From the NCBI GenBank assembly GCA_027858635.1, contig JAQICG010000211.1, positions 1 to 12,992 on the forward strand: a DNA stretch of 12,992 bases, in the 5' to 3' direction. The translations under genes were made by a program, and so were the position numbers. Shown piece by piece: positions 1-6,462 of the stretch (position 1 is its first letter; every line of letters starts with the position of its first letter). The stretch is from Gammaproteobacteria bacterium. Its GTDB lineage: Bacteria; Pseudomonadota; Gammaproteobacteria; SZUA-229. A model generated the notes under the pieces. It did no database searches. It worked only from the letters and a program-made list of their open reading frames with translations, and was not told where the DNA came from.

Positions 1-1404
1 TATCACTGGCGTGCTTTTTAGATGAGCGAAGATAGTATATTGCCGCTTGGCCTGCCCCTTCAGGGCCACACCAGCGGCAGAGCCGATGGATAACAGGGAG
101 CCGCCGACGCCGGCGGTCATGGTGACGAGTAACCACTGGCCAGTAGACATATCCGGGTTCATGGTGAGTACCGCGAACATCACCGGAATATTATCGACGA
201 TGGCTGAAAGTAAGCCCACTGCAATGTTGGCGGTGGTAGCGCCCCACTGGGGGGACATTAATTCGGAGGCCATGGAGAGGTAACCGAGGAAACCCAGACC
301 GCCAACACACAACACTACGCCGTAGAAGAAGAACAGGGTATCCCACTCGGCGCGGGCAATTTTGTTGAAGACATCAAAAGCAACAATGTCGCCGATCTGG
401 CCGGTTCTGTCTGAATCTCCCTCACGTTGCAGATCACTGTGAGCAGTGCGTTGCTCGATACAACGATCATGGGTCATCTTCAGGAAAAAGCCGAAGAACT
501 GTAGATAACCCAGACCGGTGAGCATACCGATAACCGGGGGTAAACCCAGAAAGGAATGAAAGCTAACGGCGGTGAAGATGGTCAGCAAAAACAGTGCAAT
601 GATGCGTTTCGCGCCACGATACATAAACACGGTTTCATCTGAAGCTTCAGGCTGGCCATGGGGAATGAAGAAATGCATGATGGCCGCAGGTATAACAAAG
701 TTGACGACCGATGGAATAAATAGATTAAAGAAGGTCGTAAATTCAACGATGCCTTTTTGCCAGACCATCAGGGTGGTGATATCACCAAAGGGTGAAAATG
801 CGCCCCCCGCGTTTGCACCGATAACGATGTTAATGCAGGCCAGTGTGACAAATTTGCTATTCGACCCGCCCACGGCCAGTACCACGGCGCACATCAGCAG
901 GGCGGTGGTCAGGTTGTCGGCAATCGGTGAAATAAAGAATGCCAGAATGCCGGTCATCCAGAATAACTGACGGAAGCCAAAACCTTTTCTTACCAGCCAG
1001 GAACGCAGCGCGTCGAACACCTGTCGCTCTTCCATGGCATTTATATAGGTCATCGCCACCAGCAGGAACAGCATCAGCTCAGCGTATTCCAGCAGGTTGT
1101 GGCGCACTGCTGCTTCAGCCAGATGGGACATGCCGTGCTGGGTATAAACCCAGCCTATAGTGCCCCAGATTAAACCTGCGGCAATAATGACCGGCTTGGA
1201 TTTGCGCAAGTGAATAAATTCTTCACCGACCACCAAAATGTAGGCGAATGCAAAAATAGCCAGGGCGAGAAAACCCACGCCGCTATAGGTTAAATCAAGC
1301 GGCACCGCCTCTTCTCCGCTGGCGGCGCCTGTACTGGCCATGGCCAGTACAGGCAACAATAATGCAACCAAAGCCAGGCCGATTTTATTGAAATGATTGA
1401 GCAT
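1..1404 (-). CDS. nhaD: Na+/H+ antiporter NhaD, partial (C-terminus cut by window edge)
   Basis: Inner-membrane Na+(Li+)/H+ antiporter of the NhaD family, which expels sodium in exchange for protons. 468 codons are present and no stop is reached; by family length (about 480-490 residues, from memory) only some 15-20 residues are missing. Hydrophobic segments run throughout. Family signatures are visible: SPIADNLTTALL (159-170), GANAGGAFSPFGDITTLM (196-213) and the second-repeat motif AIVDNIPVMF (401-410), whose Asp-Asn pairs and Ser/Thr residues are typical ion-path positions in the family. Residues 1-23 look like a signal peptide ending AMA before Ser24, which some NhaD proteins have. The ATG at 1404 has only a weak ribosome site (CAGGAA). 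It lies 36 bp downstream of the SLC13-type permease gene and is probably co-transcribed with it. A 28-bp perfect palindrome occupies codons 17-26. The family call is very secure; that it exports Na+ in this organism is inferred from family. Confidence 0.95.
   Translation of the reverse strand, partial: MLNHFNKIGLALVALLLPVLAMASTGAASGEEAVPLDLTYSGVGFLALAIFAFAYILVVGEEFIHLRKSKPVIIAAGLIWGTIGWVYTQHGMSHLAEAAVRHNLLEYAELMLFLLVAMTYINAMEERQVFDALRSWLVRKGFGFRQLFWMTGILAFFISPIADNLTTALLMCAVVLAVGGSNSKFVTLACINIVIGANAGGAFSPFGDITTLMVWQKGIVEFTTFFNLFIPSVVNFVIPAAIMHFFIPHGQPEASDETVFMYRGAKRIIALFLLTIFTAVSFHSFLGLPPVIGMLTGLGYLQFFGFFLKMTHDRCIEQRTAHSDLQREGDSDRTGQIGDIVAFDVFNKIARAEWDTLFFFYGVVLCVGGLGFLGYLSMASELMSPQWGATTANIAVGLLSAIVDNIPVMFAVLTMNPDMSTGQWLLVTMTAGVGGSLLSIGSAAGVALKGQAKRQYTIFAHLKSTPVI
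1327..1354. repeat. 28-bp perfect palindrome inside nhaD
   Basis: The left arm GCCTGTACTGGCCA (1327-1340) is followed with no spacer by its exact reverse complement (1341-1354). It sits at nucleotides 51-78 of the nhaD reading frame, over the signal-peptide-like segment LPVLAMASTG. In mRNA it could fold into a stem of about 12 bp with a 4-nt loop. Its role is unknown. Confidence 0.9.
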
Positions 1405-1440
1405 AAACTGATTCCTGAAAATTCAAATTAGAACGTTAAA

Positions 1441-3405
1441 TTAGAAAATTAGATTCATCATAGCTATCATGACGATCAGGAACAGTATGGTCATAACGCC
1501 ACCTGCCTTCATAAAGTCAGGCACACGGTAACCGCCGGGACCCATGATTAAAGCGTTGACCTGATGAGTCGGAATCAGAAATGAGTTTGAAGTGGCAATC
1601 GCCACTGTCAGGGCAAAGACCGCAGGACTCGCACCCACGCCAACAGCAATATTCACTGCCAGTGGTACCAGCAATACGGTAGCGCCCACATTGGACATCA
1701 CCAGCGTAAAAAATGTTGCCAGAATAGCCACCGCTGCCTGAATAACCCATACATCCATATGTCCGACCACAGACAGCGTCTGTTCAGCAATCCAGCGCGC
1801 CGTGCCCGAAGTTTCAACAGCCAGCCCCAATGGGATCAGACTCGCCAGCAGAAATACGGTTTTCCACGAAACGGCTTTATAAGCCTCTTCAATTTTTATT
1901 ACCCCTGACAGCACCATGCCCAATGCGCCGGTCAGCAACGCTACCGACAAAAGCACATCGCTGAACAGGATCATCCCCAGAGCAATAGAGAAGAACAATG
2001 CCGCCCAGCCTACTTTATGAGGACGCGCCTCTTCGTGCGGGTATTCGGTGGTGACGATAACAAAATCAGAATCGCTTTCCAGACGCGCCAGCGCTTCCCA
2101 GCTGGTGTGCACAATCATGGTGTCGCCGGCCTTGAAAGGCAGGGTGCGGATGTCTTCGCCTTCATAGAGCGTGTTGCCATCGCGGTGCAGTGCGACCAGT
2201 GCGACGCCATAGGTTTTACGCAACCATAAATCGGTGGCGCTTTTATCGATCAGACTGGAGCCCGGTGGAATAACAATATCGGCAATACCTGATTTTTCCG
2301 AAGAAAGGGCATCGGCAAAGACGACCAGCTCACTGTTTAAATCCAGATCATATTTTTCCGAGAATTCCAGCAGGTTTTTGGGTGAAGCCAGAACCCCCAG
2401 AACGCTGCCGGCGGTAATGCCGGTTTCACGAGAGATGCCGCCCTCGCCCATGTGCAGATTGCCCTCACCACTTCGAACCGCAACGATGCGAACTTTATCT
2501 TCGTGCTCAATATCTCTCAGGCTAATACTCACCAGCGGGCTCTCTTCAGGCACAACCAGTTCATACAAATCATAATCGATGCCATAGACGCGCTTGAAGT
2601 AGTCGGCGGTTTCATCGCTTTTTGTGCCTGTCTGAGCAGCGGTTTTAGGCAATATGTAACGCCCGAATAATACAAAATAGATAATACCTGTGAATACCAG
2701 TGCCAGACCCACAGGGGTGACAGCAAACAGACCCCAGGTTTCCATCTGCTGATCGGCGGGCAATGCCTGATTAGAGGTGGCCATCAGATCATTGAGCAGA
2801 ATCAGGGGCGACGAGCCGACCATGGTCATGGTGCCGCCGAGAATGGCGCAGAACCCCATAGGCATCAGCAGGCGGGACATGGGCAGACCGGAGCGTGATG
2901 AAATACGACTTACCACCGGCAGAAATAGTGCTGCCGCGCCAACATTCTGCATAAATGAAGAGATGACGCCGACGGTGCCGGAAATAATGGGAATAATGCG
3001 TCTTTCGGTTTTACCGCCAACTTTAAGAATGAACACGGCTACTTTCGCCATCAGGCCGGTTTTATCCAGGCCCGCACCGATAATCATTACCGCGATGATT
3101 GACATCACAGCATTACTGGAGAAGCCATCAAAAAGATTCTGCGTATCCACCAGCCCCTGTTCCAGTCCCATCAGGGGAGCCAGCAGACCCGTCAGCCCCA
3201 GCAGCACCATAATGCTGATCGCTGCGATATCGACGCTGACGATTTCAAATGCGAACAGGTAAATGGTGAGCACCAGTATGACGGTCACCCAGGCCACTTC
3301 GATGCTTGGGGTATAGGCTGTCAACCACAGTGCGCCCAATGCGAAAACAATGGCAGCAATGATTTTTTTTATGGGTAAAGCGGCTTTTTCGTCAGTCATA
3401 ATCAT
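1441..3405 (-). CDS. SLC13/DASS-type permease with central TrkA-C (RCK_C)-like domains
   Basis: Predicted inner-membrane anion symporter of the SLC13 (divalent anion:Na+) superfamily, 654 residues. The layout is an N-terminal membrane half (about 15-255) with the repeat motif FMQNVGAAALFLP (151-163), a soluble insert (about 275-455), and a C-terminal membrane half (about 465-654) with the second motif MSNVGATVLLVP (570-581) and TSNSFLIPTHQ (605-615). The insert reads like two tandem TrkA-C/RCK_C domains, for example DKVRIVAVRSG near 303-313 and VALVALHRDGNTLYEGEDI near 401-419, so transport may be gated by a ligand. This build resembles sulfate or dicarboxylate permeases of bacteria and algae; the substrate cannot be read from sequence. 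The first repeat has QNV where many DASS members have SNT. The start is uncertain: ATG at 3405 or 3399 (MIM), neither with a clear Shine-Dalgarno, and the first lies in an inverted repeat. It is divergent from the LysR gene and upstream of nhaD. Confidence 0.9.
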   Translation of the reverse strand: MIMTDEKAALPIKKIIAAIVFALGALWLTAYTPSIEVAWVTVILVLTIYLFAFEIVSVDIAAISIMVLLGLTGLLAPLMGLEQGLVDTQNLFDGFSSNAVMSIIAVMIIGAGLDKTGLMAKVAVFILKVGGKTERRIIPIISGTVGVISSFMQNVGAAALFLPVVSRISSRSGLPMSRLLMPMGFCAILGGTMTMVGSSPLILLNDLMATSNQALPADQQMETWGLFAVTPVGLALVFTGIIYFVLFGRYILPKTAAQTGTKSDETADYFKRVYGIDYDLYELVVPEESPLVSISLRDIEHEDKVRIVAVRSGEGNLHMGEGGISRETGITAGSVLGVLASPKNLLEFSEKYDLDLNSELVVFADALSSEKSGIADIVIPPGSSLIDKSATDLWLRKTYGVALVALHRDGNTLYEGEDIRTLPFKAGDTMIVHTSWEALARLESDSDFVIVTTEYPHEEARPHKVGWAALFFSIALGMILFSDVLLSVALLTGALGMVLSGVIKIEEAYKAVSWKTVFLLASLIPLGLAVETSGTARWIAEQTLSVVGHMDVWVIQAAVAILATFFTLVMSNVGATVLLVPLAVNIAVGVGASPAVFALTVAIATSNSFLIPTHQVNALIMGPGGYRVPDFMKAGGVMTILFLIVMIAMMNLIF

Positions 3406-3422
3406 TAAATATGGTTATTTAA
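3405..3422. promoter_or_regulatory. Inverted repeat at the permease start (candidate operator)
   Basis: TTAAATA (3405-3411) and TATTTAA (3416-3422) are perfect reverse complements around a 4-nt centre TGGT. The repeat overlaps the first possible ATG of the minus-strand permease gene, in the region shared with the divergent LysR gene. A protein bound here, or an mRNA hairpin, could block expression. No binding data; AT-rich palindromes of this size can arise by chance. Confidence 0.35.
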
Positions 3423-3503
3423 GGGGAGATTAGAAGAAATTTTAGAGGCGCGTATTTTAATCGACCCGCCTTAAACTGAAAAGCGAAATAAACGCGCCAC
3501 TAT

Positions 3504-3520
3504 GTGCTAAAATTTTGCAC
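3504..3520. promoter_or_regulatory. LysR-type dyad TGC-N9-GCA (candidate regulator site)
   Basis: GTGC (3504-3507) and GCAC (3517-3520) flank TAAAATTTT, giving an imperfect palindrome. The TGC-N9-GCA spacing matches the usual geometry of LysR-family recognition sites (a 15-bp dyad around T-N11-A). It lies 40 bp before the LysR start codon and about 100 bp upstream of the divergent permease start, where an autoregulating and target-activating LysR protein would be expected to bind. The assignment rests on position and symmetry only. Confidence 0.4.
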
Positions 3521-3559
3521 AGTAAATACCCTGAGTTTAGCAGCCCCGAGTTAAGCAGC

Positions 3560-4393
3560 ATGGATATTGAACATCTAAAAACCTTCCTCGAAGTCGAACG
3601 CATGCGCAACTTCCGCAAGGCCGCGGAAAACCTGTGCATCTCGCCTTCGGCGGTCAGTGCCCGCGTTCGCCAGCTTGAGCAGACCCTCGGCCTGATTCTA
3701 TTTAGACGCGACCGACAGACTGTCAGCCTGAGCCAGCCTGGTGAACGCTTTAAGCGCCATGCCCGTTTTATACTCGGCGCCTGGGAGCATGCCCATCAGG
3801 AAATCGCGCTCAGCAAGCAGATCGATAAGCATTTGATGGTCGTAGGCGTCAACAGTCTGTGGGAGTTTCTGCTCCAGGACTGGCTCAACGATATTCACTG
3901 CCATTCGCCCCTGATTGGCTTCCGGGCCGAATCCAGCACCTCCAAGCAGATTGCGCAAAAGTTGGAACAGGGCACTATTGACCTCGGCTTTATCTACGAA
4001 CCGCCCCTGCTTCGGGAGATGATTGTCCGAGAGATCAGCAGCATTCCGTTGATCATGGTGAGCAGTGAACCGAATCAAAACGCGGATGATGCCCTGGCGG
4101 ACGGCTATGTCCGGGTCGACTGGGGCACCCTGTTTACCAGCCTGCACGAAAAGTATTTTCCCCAGCGCCCCATCGCTGCGGTGCGGGCGAATGTCGGCAG
4201 TATCGCCCTCGGTCTGATCGAAAGTTGCGGCGGCGCGGCCTATCTCCCCACTTCCATGGTCAAAGACAAACTCGAGCAGAACAGGCTTTTTAAAGTCGAG
4301 GATGCCCCCGAAATACCGCTGAAAGCTTATGCCGTCTATTCCATGCACGGCGAAGACCGCGCCCTGATCGAACAGCTATTACAGACGTTGTAG
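3560..4393 (+). CDS. LysR-family transcriptional regulator, HdfR-like
   Basis: DNA-binding regulator of 277 residues, at the short end of the LysR family. The N-terminal winged helix-turn-helix is clear at 1-60 (helix-turn-helix about 16-37, with SPSAVSARVRQLEQTLG). The remainder is a LysR substrate-binding domain. Resemblance to E. coli HdfR is recalled from features such as SLWEFLLQDWLNDIH (99-113) and VRVDWGTLF (184-192), which match HdfR's SLWECMLNQWL and LRLEWG segments; this is from memory, not a search. The ATG at 3560 is chosen because translation from it begins MDIEHLKTFLEVE, the standard LysR start. An in-frame TTG at 3515 would add 15 residues with no family counterpart. It is divergent from the permease-nhaD pair and is the natural candidate to regulate it and itself. 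The effector is unknown. Confidence 0.9.
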   Translation: MDIEHLKTFLEVERMRNFRKAAENLCISPSAVSARVRQLEQTLGLILFRRDRQTVSLSQPGERFKRHARFILGAWEHAHQEIALSKQIDKHLMVVGVNSLWEFLLQDWLNDIHCHSPLIGFRAESSTSKQIAQKLEQGTIDLGFIYEPPLLREMIVREISSIPLIMVSSEPNQNADDALADGYVRVDWGTLFTSLHEKYFPQRPIAAVRANVGSIALGLIESCGGAAYLPTSMVKDKLEQNRLFKVEDAPEIPLKAYAVYSMHGEDRALIEQLLQTL

Positions 4394-4537
4394 TTGTTAT
4401 TATCCACAGAGAGTGACGGCGCTAACGTAAACCGGGGCTGATCACAAAATCGCTTTCAAGAATAATTATGGTTTTCTCTACGCCTCAGCGGTAAAAATCC
4501 CCCTGTTATTTCAATTCAGCGACGCCAGTGAACAAGA

Positions 4538-4639
4538 ATGCAACACAAAAGATCAATACTGCTTAAAATAGGTGGTTTACTGAAATCAACAACTGAATTT
4601 CCAGAACCGATAGCATCGGCCGGGGGAATTGCACATTAA
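4538..4639 (+). CDS. Possible 33-codon small ORF upstream of the SafE-like gene
   Basis: An ATG at 4538 opens 33 codons (starting MQHKRSILLKIGGLLKS) and stops at 4637, 17 bp before the SafE-like gene. The ribosome site is poor (only AAGA nearby) and I recognise no family. It could be a leader peptide, a remnant or chance. The rest of the 263-bp gap between the LysR gene and the SafE-like gene shows only an FNR-like site and a 5-bp hairpin (CCGAT-AGC-ATCGG, 4607-4619). Confidence 0.12.
   Translation: MQHKRSILLKIGGLLKSTTEFPEPIASAGGIAH
4576..4589. promoter_or_regulatory. Weak FNR-like box upstream of the SafE-like gene
   Basis: TTTAC-TGAA-ATCAA matches the FNR/Anr consensus TTGAT-N4-ATCAA at 8 of 10 positions, with a perfect right half. 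It lies 67 bp before the ATG at 4657. Genes of the SafE/DsbD_2 type often sit near FNR and cbb3 oxidase genes, which makes oxygen control plausible, but the left half-site is poor. Confidence 0.2.
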
Positions 4640-4656
4640 AAGCTTCGGAAACTCAT

Positions 4657-5412
4657 ATGGATAACCCTGCCACTCTTGCCTCGGCTTTTATTTTAGGCCT
4701 GTTCACCACTCTGCACTGCGTCGGCATGTGCGGCGGTATCATCGGCGCGCTGAGTCTCGGATTACCCGCAGAAATACGCGATAACAAGCTGCGGCTGCTG
4801 TTTTTTGTGGGCACCTATAATGCCGGGCGCATCATCAGTTACAGCCTGGCCGGACTGCTAGCCGGCGCCATCGGCACCGGTGTGCTGACTTCGGCAGGCC
4901 TGCAACAGGGGCATTTAATACTGCAATATATCGGTATCACCATGATGATCGCCGTGGGGCTTTACCTTTCCGGCTGGCTACCGCAACTCACCCGCGTGGA
5001 GAAAATAGGCGTTCCCCTGTGGAAAAAGCTGGAACCGTATGGCCGACGCCTGCTGCCCGTCTCTACCCCGCTCAGGGCGCTGGGCTATGGTCTGATCTGG
5101 GGCTGGCTGCCCTGCGGCATGGTCTACTTTGTTCTGATCTGGGCGCTGTCCGCGGGCAACGCTGTACAGGGTGCGCTGCTGATGCTGGCTTTCGGCCTGG
5201 GCACCCTGCCCACCCTAATGATGGCCGGTTTCATGACGTCATGGCTGACGCGCTTTGCCGCCAACCCCAAAATCCGCACCGTCGCCGGTCTGCTGATTAT
5301 CGCCATGGCCATCGGCACCCTGTTCATTCCCATGGGCCATCAACAACATAATGGAACTCAGAATAATTCTGAGGATCGTAACAATCACTCGGAACACGTG
5401 CATAATCACTAA
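4657..5412 (+). CDS. SafE/DsbD_2-type membrane protein (UreH-like domain) with His-rich tail
   Basis: Polytopic inner-membrane protein of 251 residues, of the type annotated as sulfite exporter TauE/SafE family or cytochrome biogenesis/DsbD_2. The hallmark motif HCVGMCGG is at 20-27 in the first membrane helix, and the partner motif LPCGMVY is at 151-157 in a later helix; these paired Cys motifs are typical. Hydrophobic segments lie near 8-36, 48-76, 88-108, 140-165, 170-195 and 208-226. Relatives accompany cbb3 oxidase and copper-handling genes and are thought to move metal or reducing equivalents; sulfite export is only the inherited name. Residues 228-251 form a polar tail with six histidines ending HSEHVHNH, which suggests metal binding. 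GGAA six bases before the ATG serves as ribosome site. It heads a run of four plus-strand genes, 30 bp before the oxygenase-like gene. Family call firm, function uncertain. Confidence 0.88.
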   Translation: MDNPATLASAFILGLFTTLHCVGMCGGIIGALSLGLPAEIRDNKLRLLFFVGTYNAGRIISYSLAGLLAGAIGTGVLTSAGLQQGHLILQYIGITMMIAVGLYLSGWLPQLTRVEKIGVPLWKKLEPYGRRLLPVSTPLRALGYGLIWGWLPCGMVYFVLIWALSAGNAVQGALLMLAFGLGTLPTLMMAGFMTSWLTRFAANPKIRTVAGLLIIAMAIGTLFIPMGHQQHNGTQNNSEDRNNHSEHVHNH

Positions 5413-5442
5413 CAACGGACATTTCACTAAAACCAGATCTTA

Positions 5443-5979
5443 ATGAATAGCTCGCTCAAAAAACTTCATGCTCAAGCGGAGATCTACACCGCCACTTCGG
5501 AACCGCTAAAGCAGCTGAACCCGCTCCTGCTGGAACGCTTCTATGAGCATTATCAGGATGAGGATGTGGTGCGCACCCATCTGTTTAATGGCCGTTACGA
5601 AAACATCTATCTGAACGAACAACACATTCCCGAACTTGCTCAGCTCAGGCAGCAGGCCTGCCAATGGGCCAACCTCATCCTGGGCACGGCACAAATCGAT
5701 ATGGGTTACTGGTTTAATTACATGCCTGCAGGTGCCGTCACCACGGCCCATCGCCACGATGATGACGACGAACTGCTCTCCGCCGCCTACTACATTTCAG
5801 TGCCGGAAAACTCAGGCGACATCATCATTCAGACTGCGGATGAGCCGGTACGGATCACGCCCAAGGCGGGCAGTTTTATATTCTTCAAGCCCGACATGAT
5901 TCACGAAGTCACAGAAAACCTGAGCACGCAGGACCGATTTTCCATCGGCATCAATTTCGGCCGGCGATTAAACTTATAA
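5443..5979 (+). CDS. 2OG-Fe(II) oxygenase-like protein (double-stranded beta-helix)
   Basis: Probably a soluble cytoplasmic protein of 178 residues; no signal peptide or membrane segment. It resembles the small putative 2OG-Fe(II) oxygenase family (PF13759-like) by its order of elements: YWFNYMPAGAVTTAHRHDD (89-107), the strand AAYYISVP (114-121), SGDIIIQ (124-130), PKAGSFIFFKPDMIHEV (140-156) and DRFSIGINF (164-172). Candidate iron ligands are His103 or His105, Asp107 and His154; Arg165, eleven residues after the distal His, is placed where these enzymes bind the 2-oxoglutarate carboxylate. The first 60 residues are not recognisable. The substrate is unknown; protein, amino acid or small-molecule hydroxylation are all possible. 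The ribosome site is weak, which fits translation from an upstream message. A GC-rich hairpin follows the stop. The assignment comes from motif order, not a search. Confidence 0.75.
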   Translation: MNSSLKKLHAQAEIYTATSEPLKQLNPLLLERFYEHYQDEDVVRTHLFNGRYENIYLNEQHIPELAQLRQQACQWANLILGTAQIDMGYWFNYMPAGAVTTAHRHDDDDELLSAAYYISVPENSGDIIIQTADEPVRITPKAGSFIFFKPDMIHEVTENLSTQDRFSIGINFGRRLNL

Positions 5980-5981
5980 TT

Positions 5982-5998
5982 CGGCGCGTTTAGCGCCG
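5982..5998 (+). other. GC-rich hairpin between the oxygenase-like and glutaredoxin genes
   Basis: CGGCGC (5982-5987) pairs perfectly with GCGCCG (5993-5998) across a 5-nt loop GTTTA. No T-run follows, so it is not a standard intrinsic terminator. It could be an mRNA processing or stability element splitting expression inside the presumed operon, or a weak terminator. Confidence 0.5.
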
Positions 5999-6021
5999 GC
6001 ACATTACTGTTAAGATTAATC

Positions 6022-6462
6022 ATGACCGAACAAACACCCATCGACAGCTCTGAGACGCCGAAGGCGAAGCCACCCCGACGCCGCCGTGCCAATGGCCTGC
6101 TTATACTGAGCCTGTTTGCCCTTATCATTTTCGCTATCGCCTACAAGCCTTCGGTTGACGCGGTCTACTGCAATGCCGAGACGCTATCATCCAAACCGGA
6201 CGTGATCATGCTCGGTGCATCGTGGTGTCCTTACTGTTACAAGGCGCGAAAATATTTTGTCACCAATGAAATAAACTACTGCGAATACGATATCGAAGAT
6301 GACGCTCAGGGCACACAGAGATACGCGCAGATAAACAGCTCGTCAAGCAACCCGGGCATGCAGCCGCTGGGCATCCCGATATTATTCATCGGCGATTATC
6401 TTTTCAGCGGCTTTGACGAAACCCGCATCGAACAGGCGCTAGCCGCCACTGAGGCCTTATGA
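6022..6462 (+). CDS. Membrane-anchored glutaredoxin-family protein (CPYC)
   Basis: Thiol-disulfide oxidoreductase of 146 residues. A basic N-terminal tail (KPPRRRR, 16-22) precedes one membrane helix (about 24-41). By the positive-inside rule the C-terminal domain faces the periplasm. The thioredoxin-fold domain (about 58-146) has the active site CPYC (69-72), a cis-Pro at Pro119 in LGIPILFIGD, and the glutaredoxin-type end GDYLFSGFDETRIEQAL. Two further cysteines, Cys50 and Cys87 (in YCEYDIE), could pair or relay electrons. Classic glutaredoxins are cytosolic and reduced by glutathione; an exported anchored form suggests a different reductant or an envelope substrate, possibly linked to the SafE-like protein two genes upstream. 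The ribosome site is weak (AAGA). The stop overlaps the next start by 4 bp, so translation is probably coupled. Confidence 0.85.
   Translation: MTEQTPIDSSETPKAKPPRRRRANGLLILSLFALIIFAIAYKPSVDAVYCNAETLSSKPDVIMLGASWCPYCYKARKYFVTNEINYCEYDIEDDAQGTQRYAQINSSSSNPGMQPLGIPILFIGDYLFSGFDETRIEQALAATEAL

Noticed and set aside
3515..3559. N-terminal extension of the LysR protein from a TTG
   Set aside because: The added 15 residues have no counterpart in LysR proteins, and the ATG at 3560 gives the standard family start.
3698..4348. 216-codon open frame on the minus strand opposite the LysR gene
   Set aside because: It is the antisense shadow of a clear LysR gene and has no recognisable domain.
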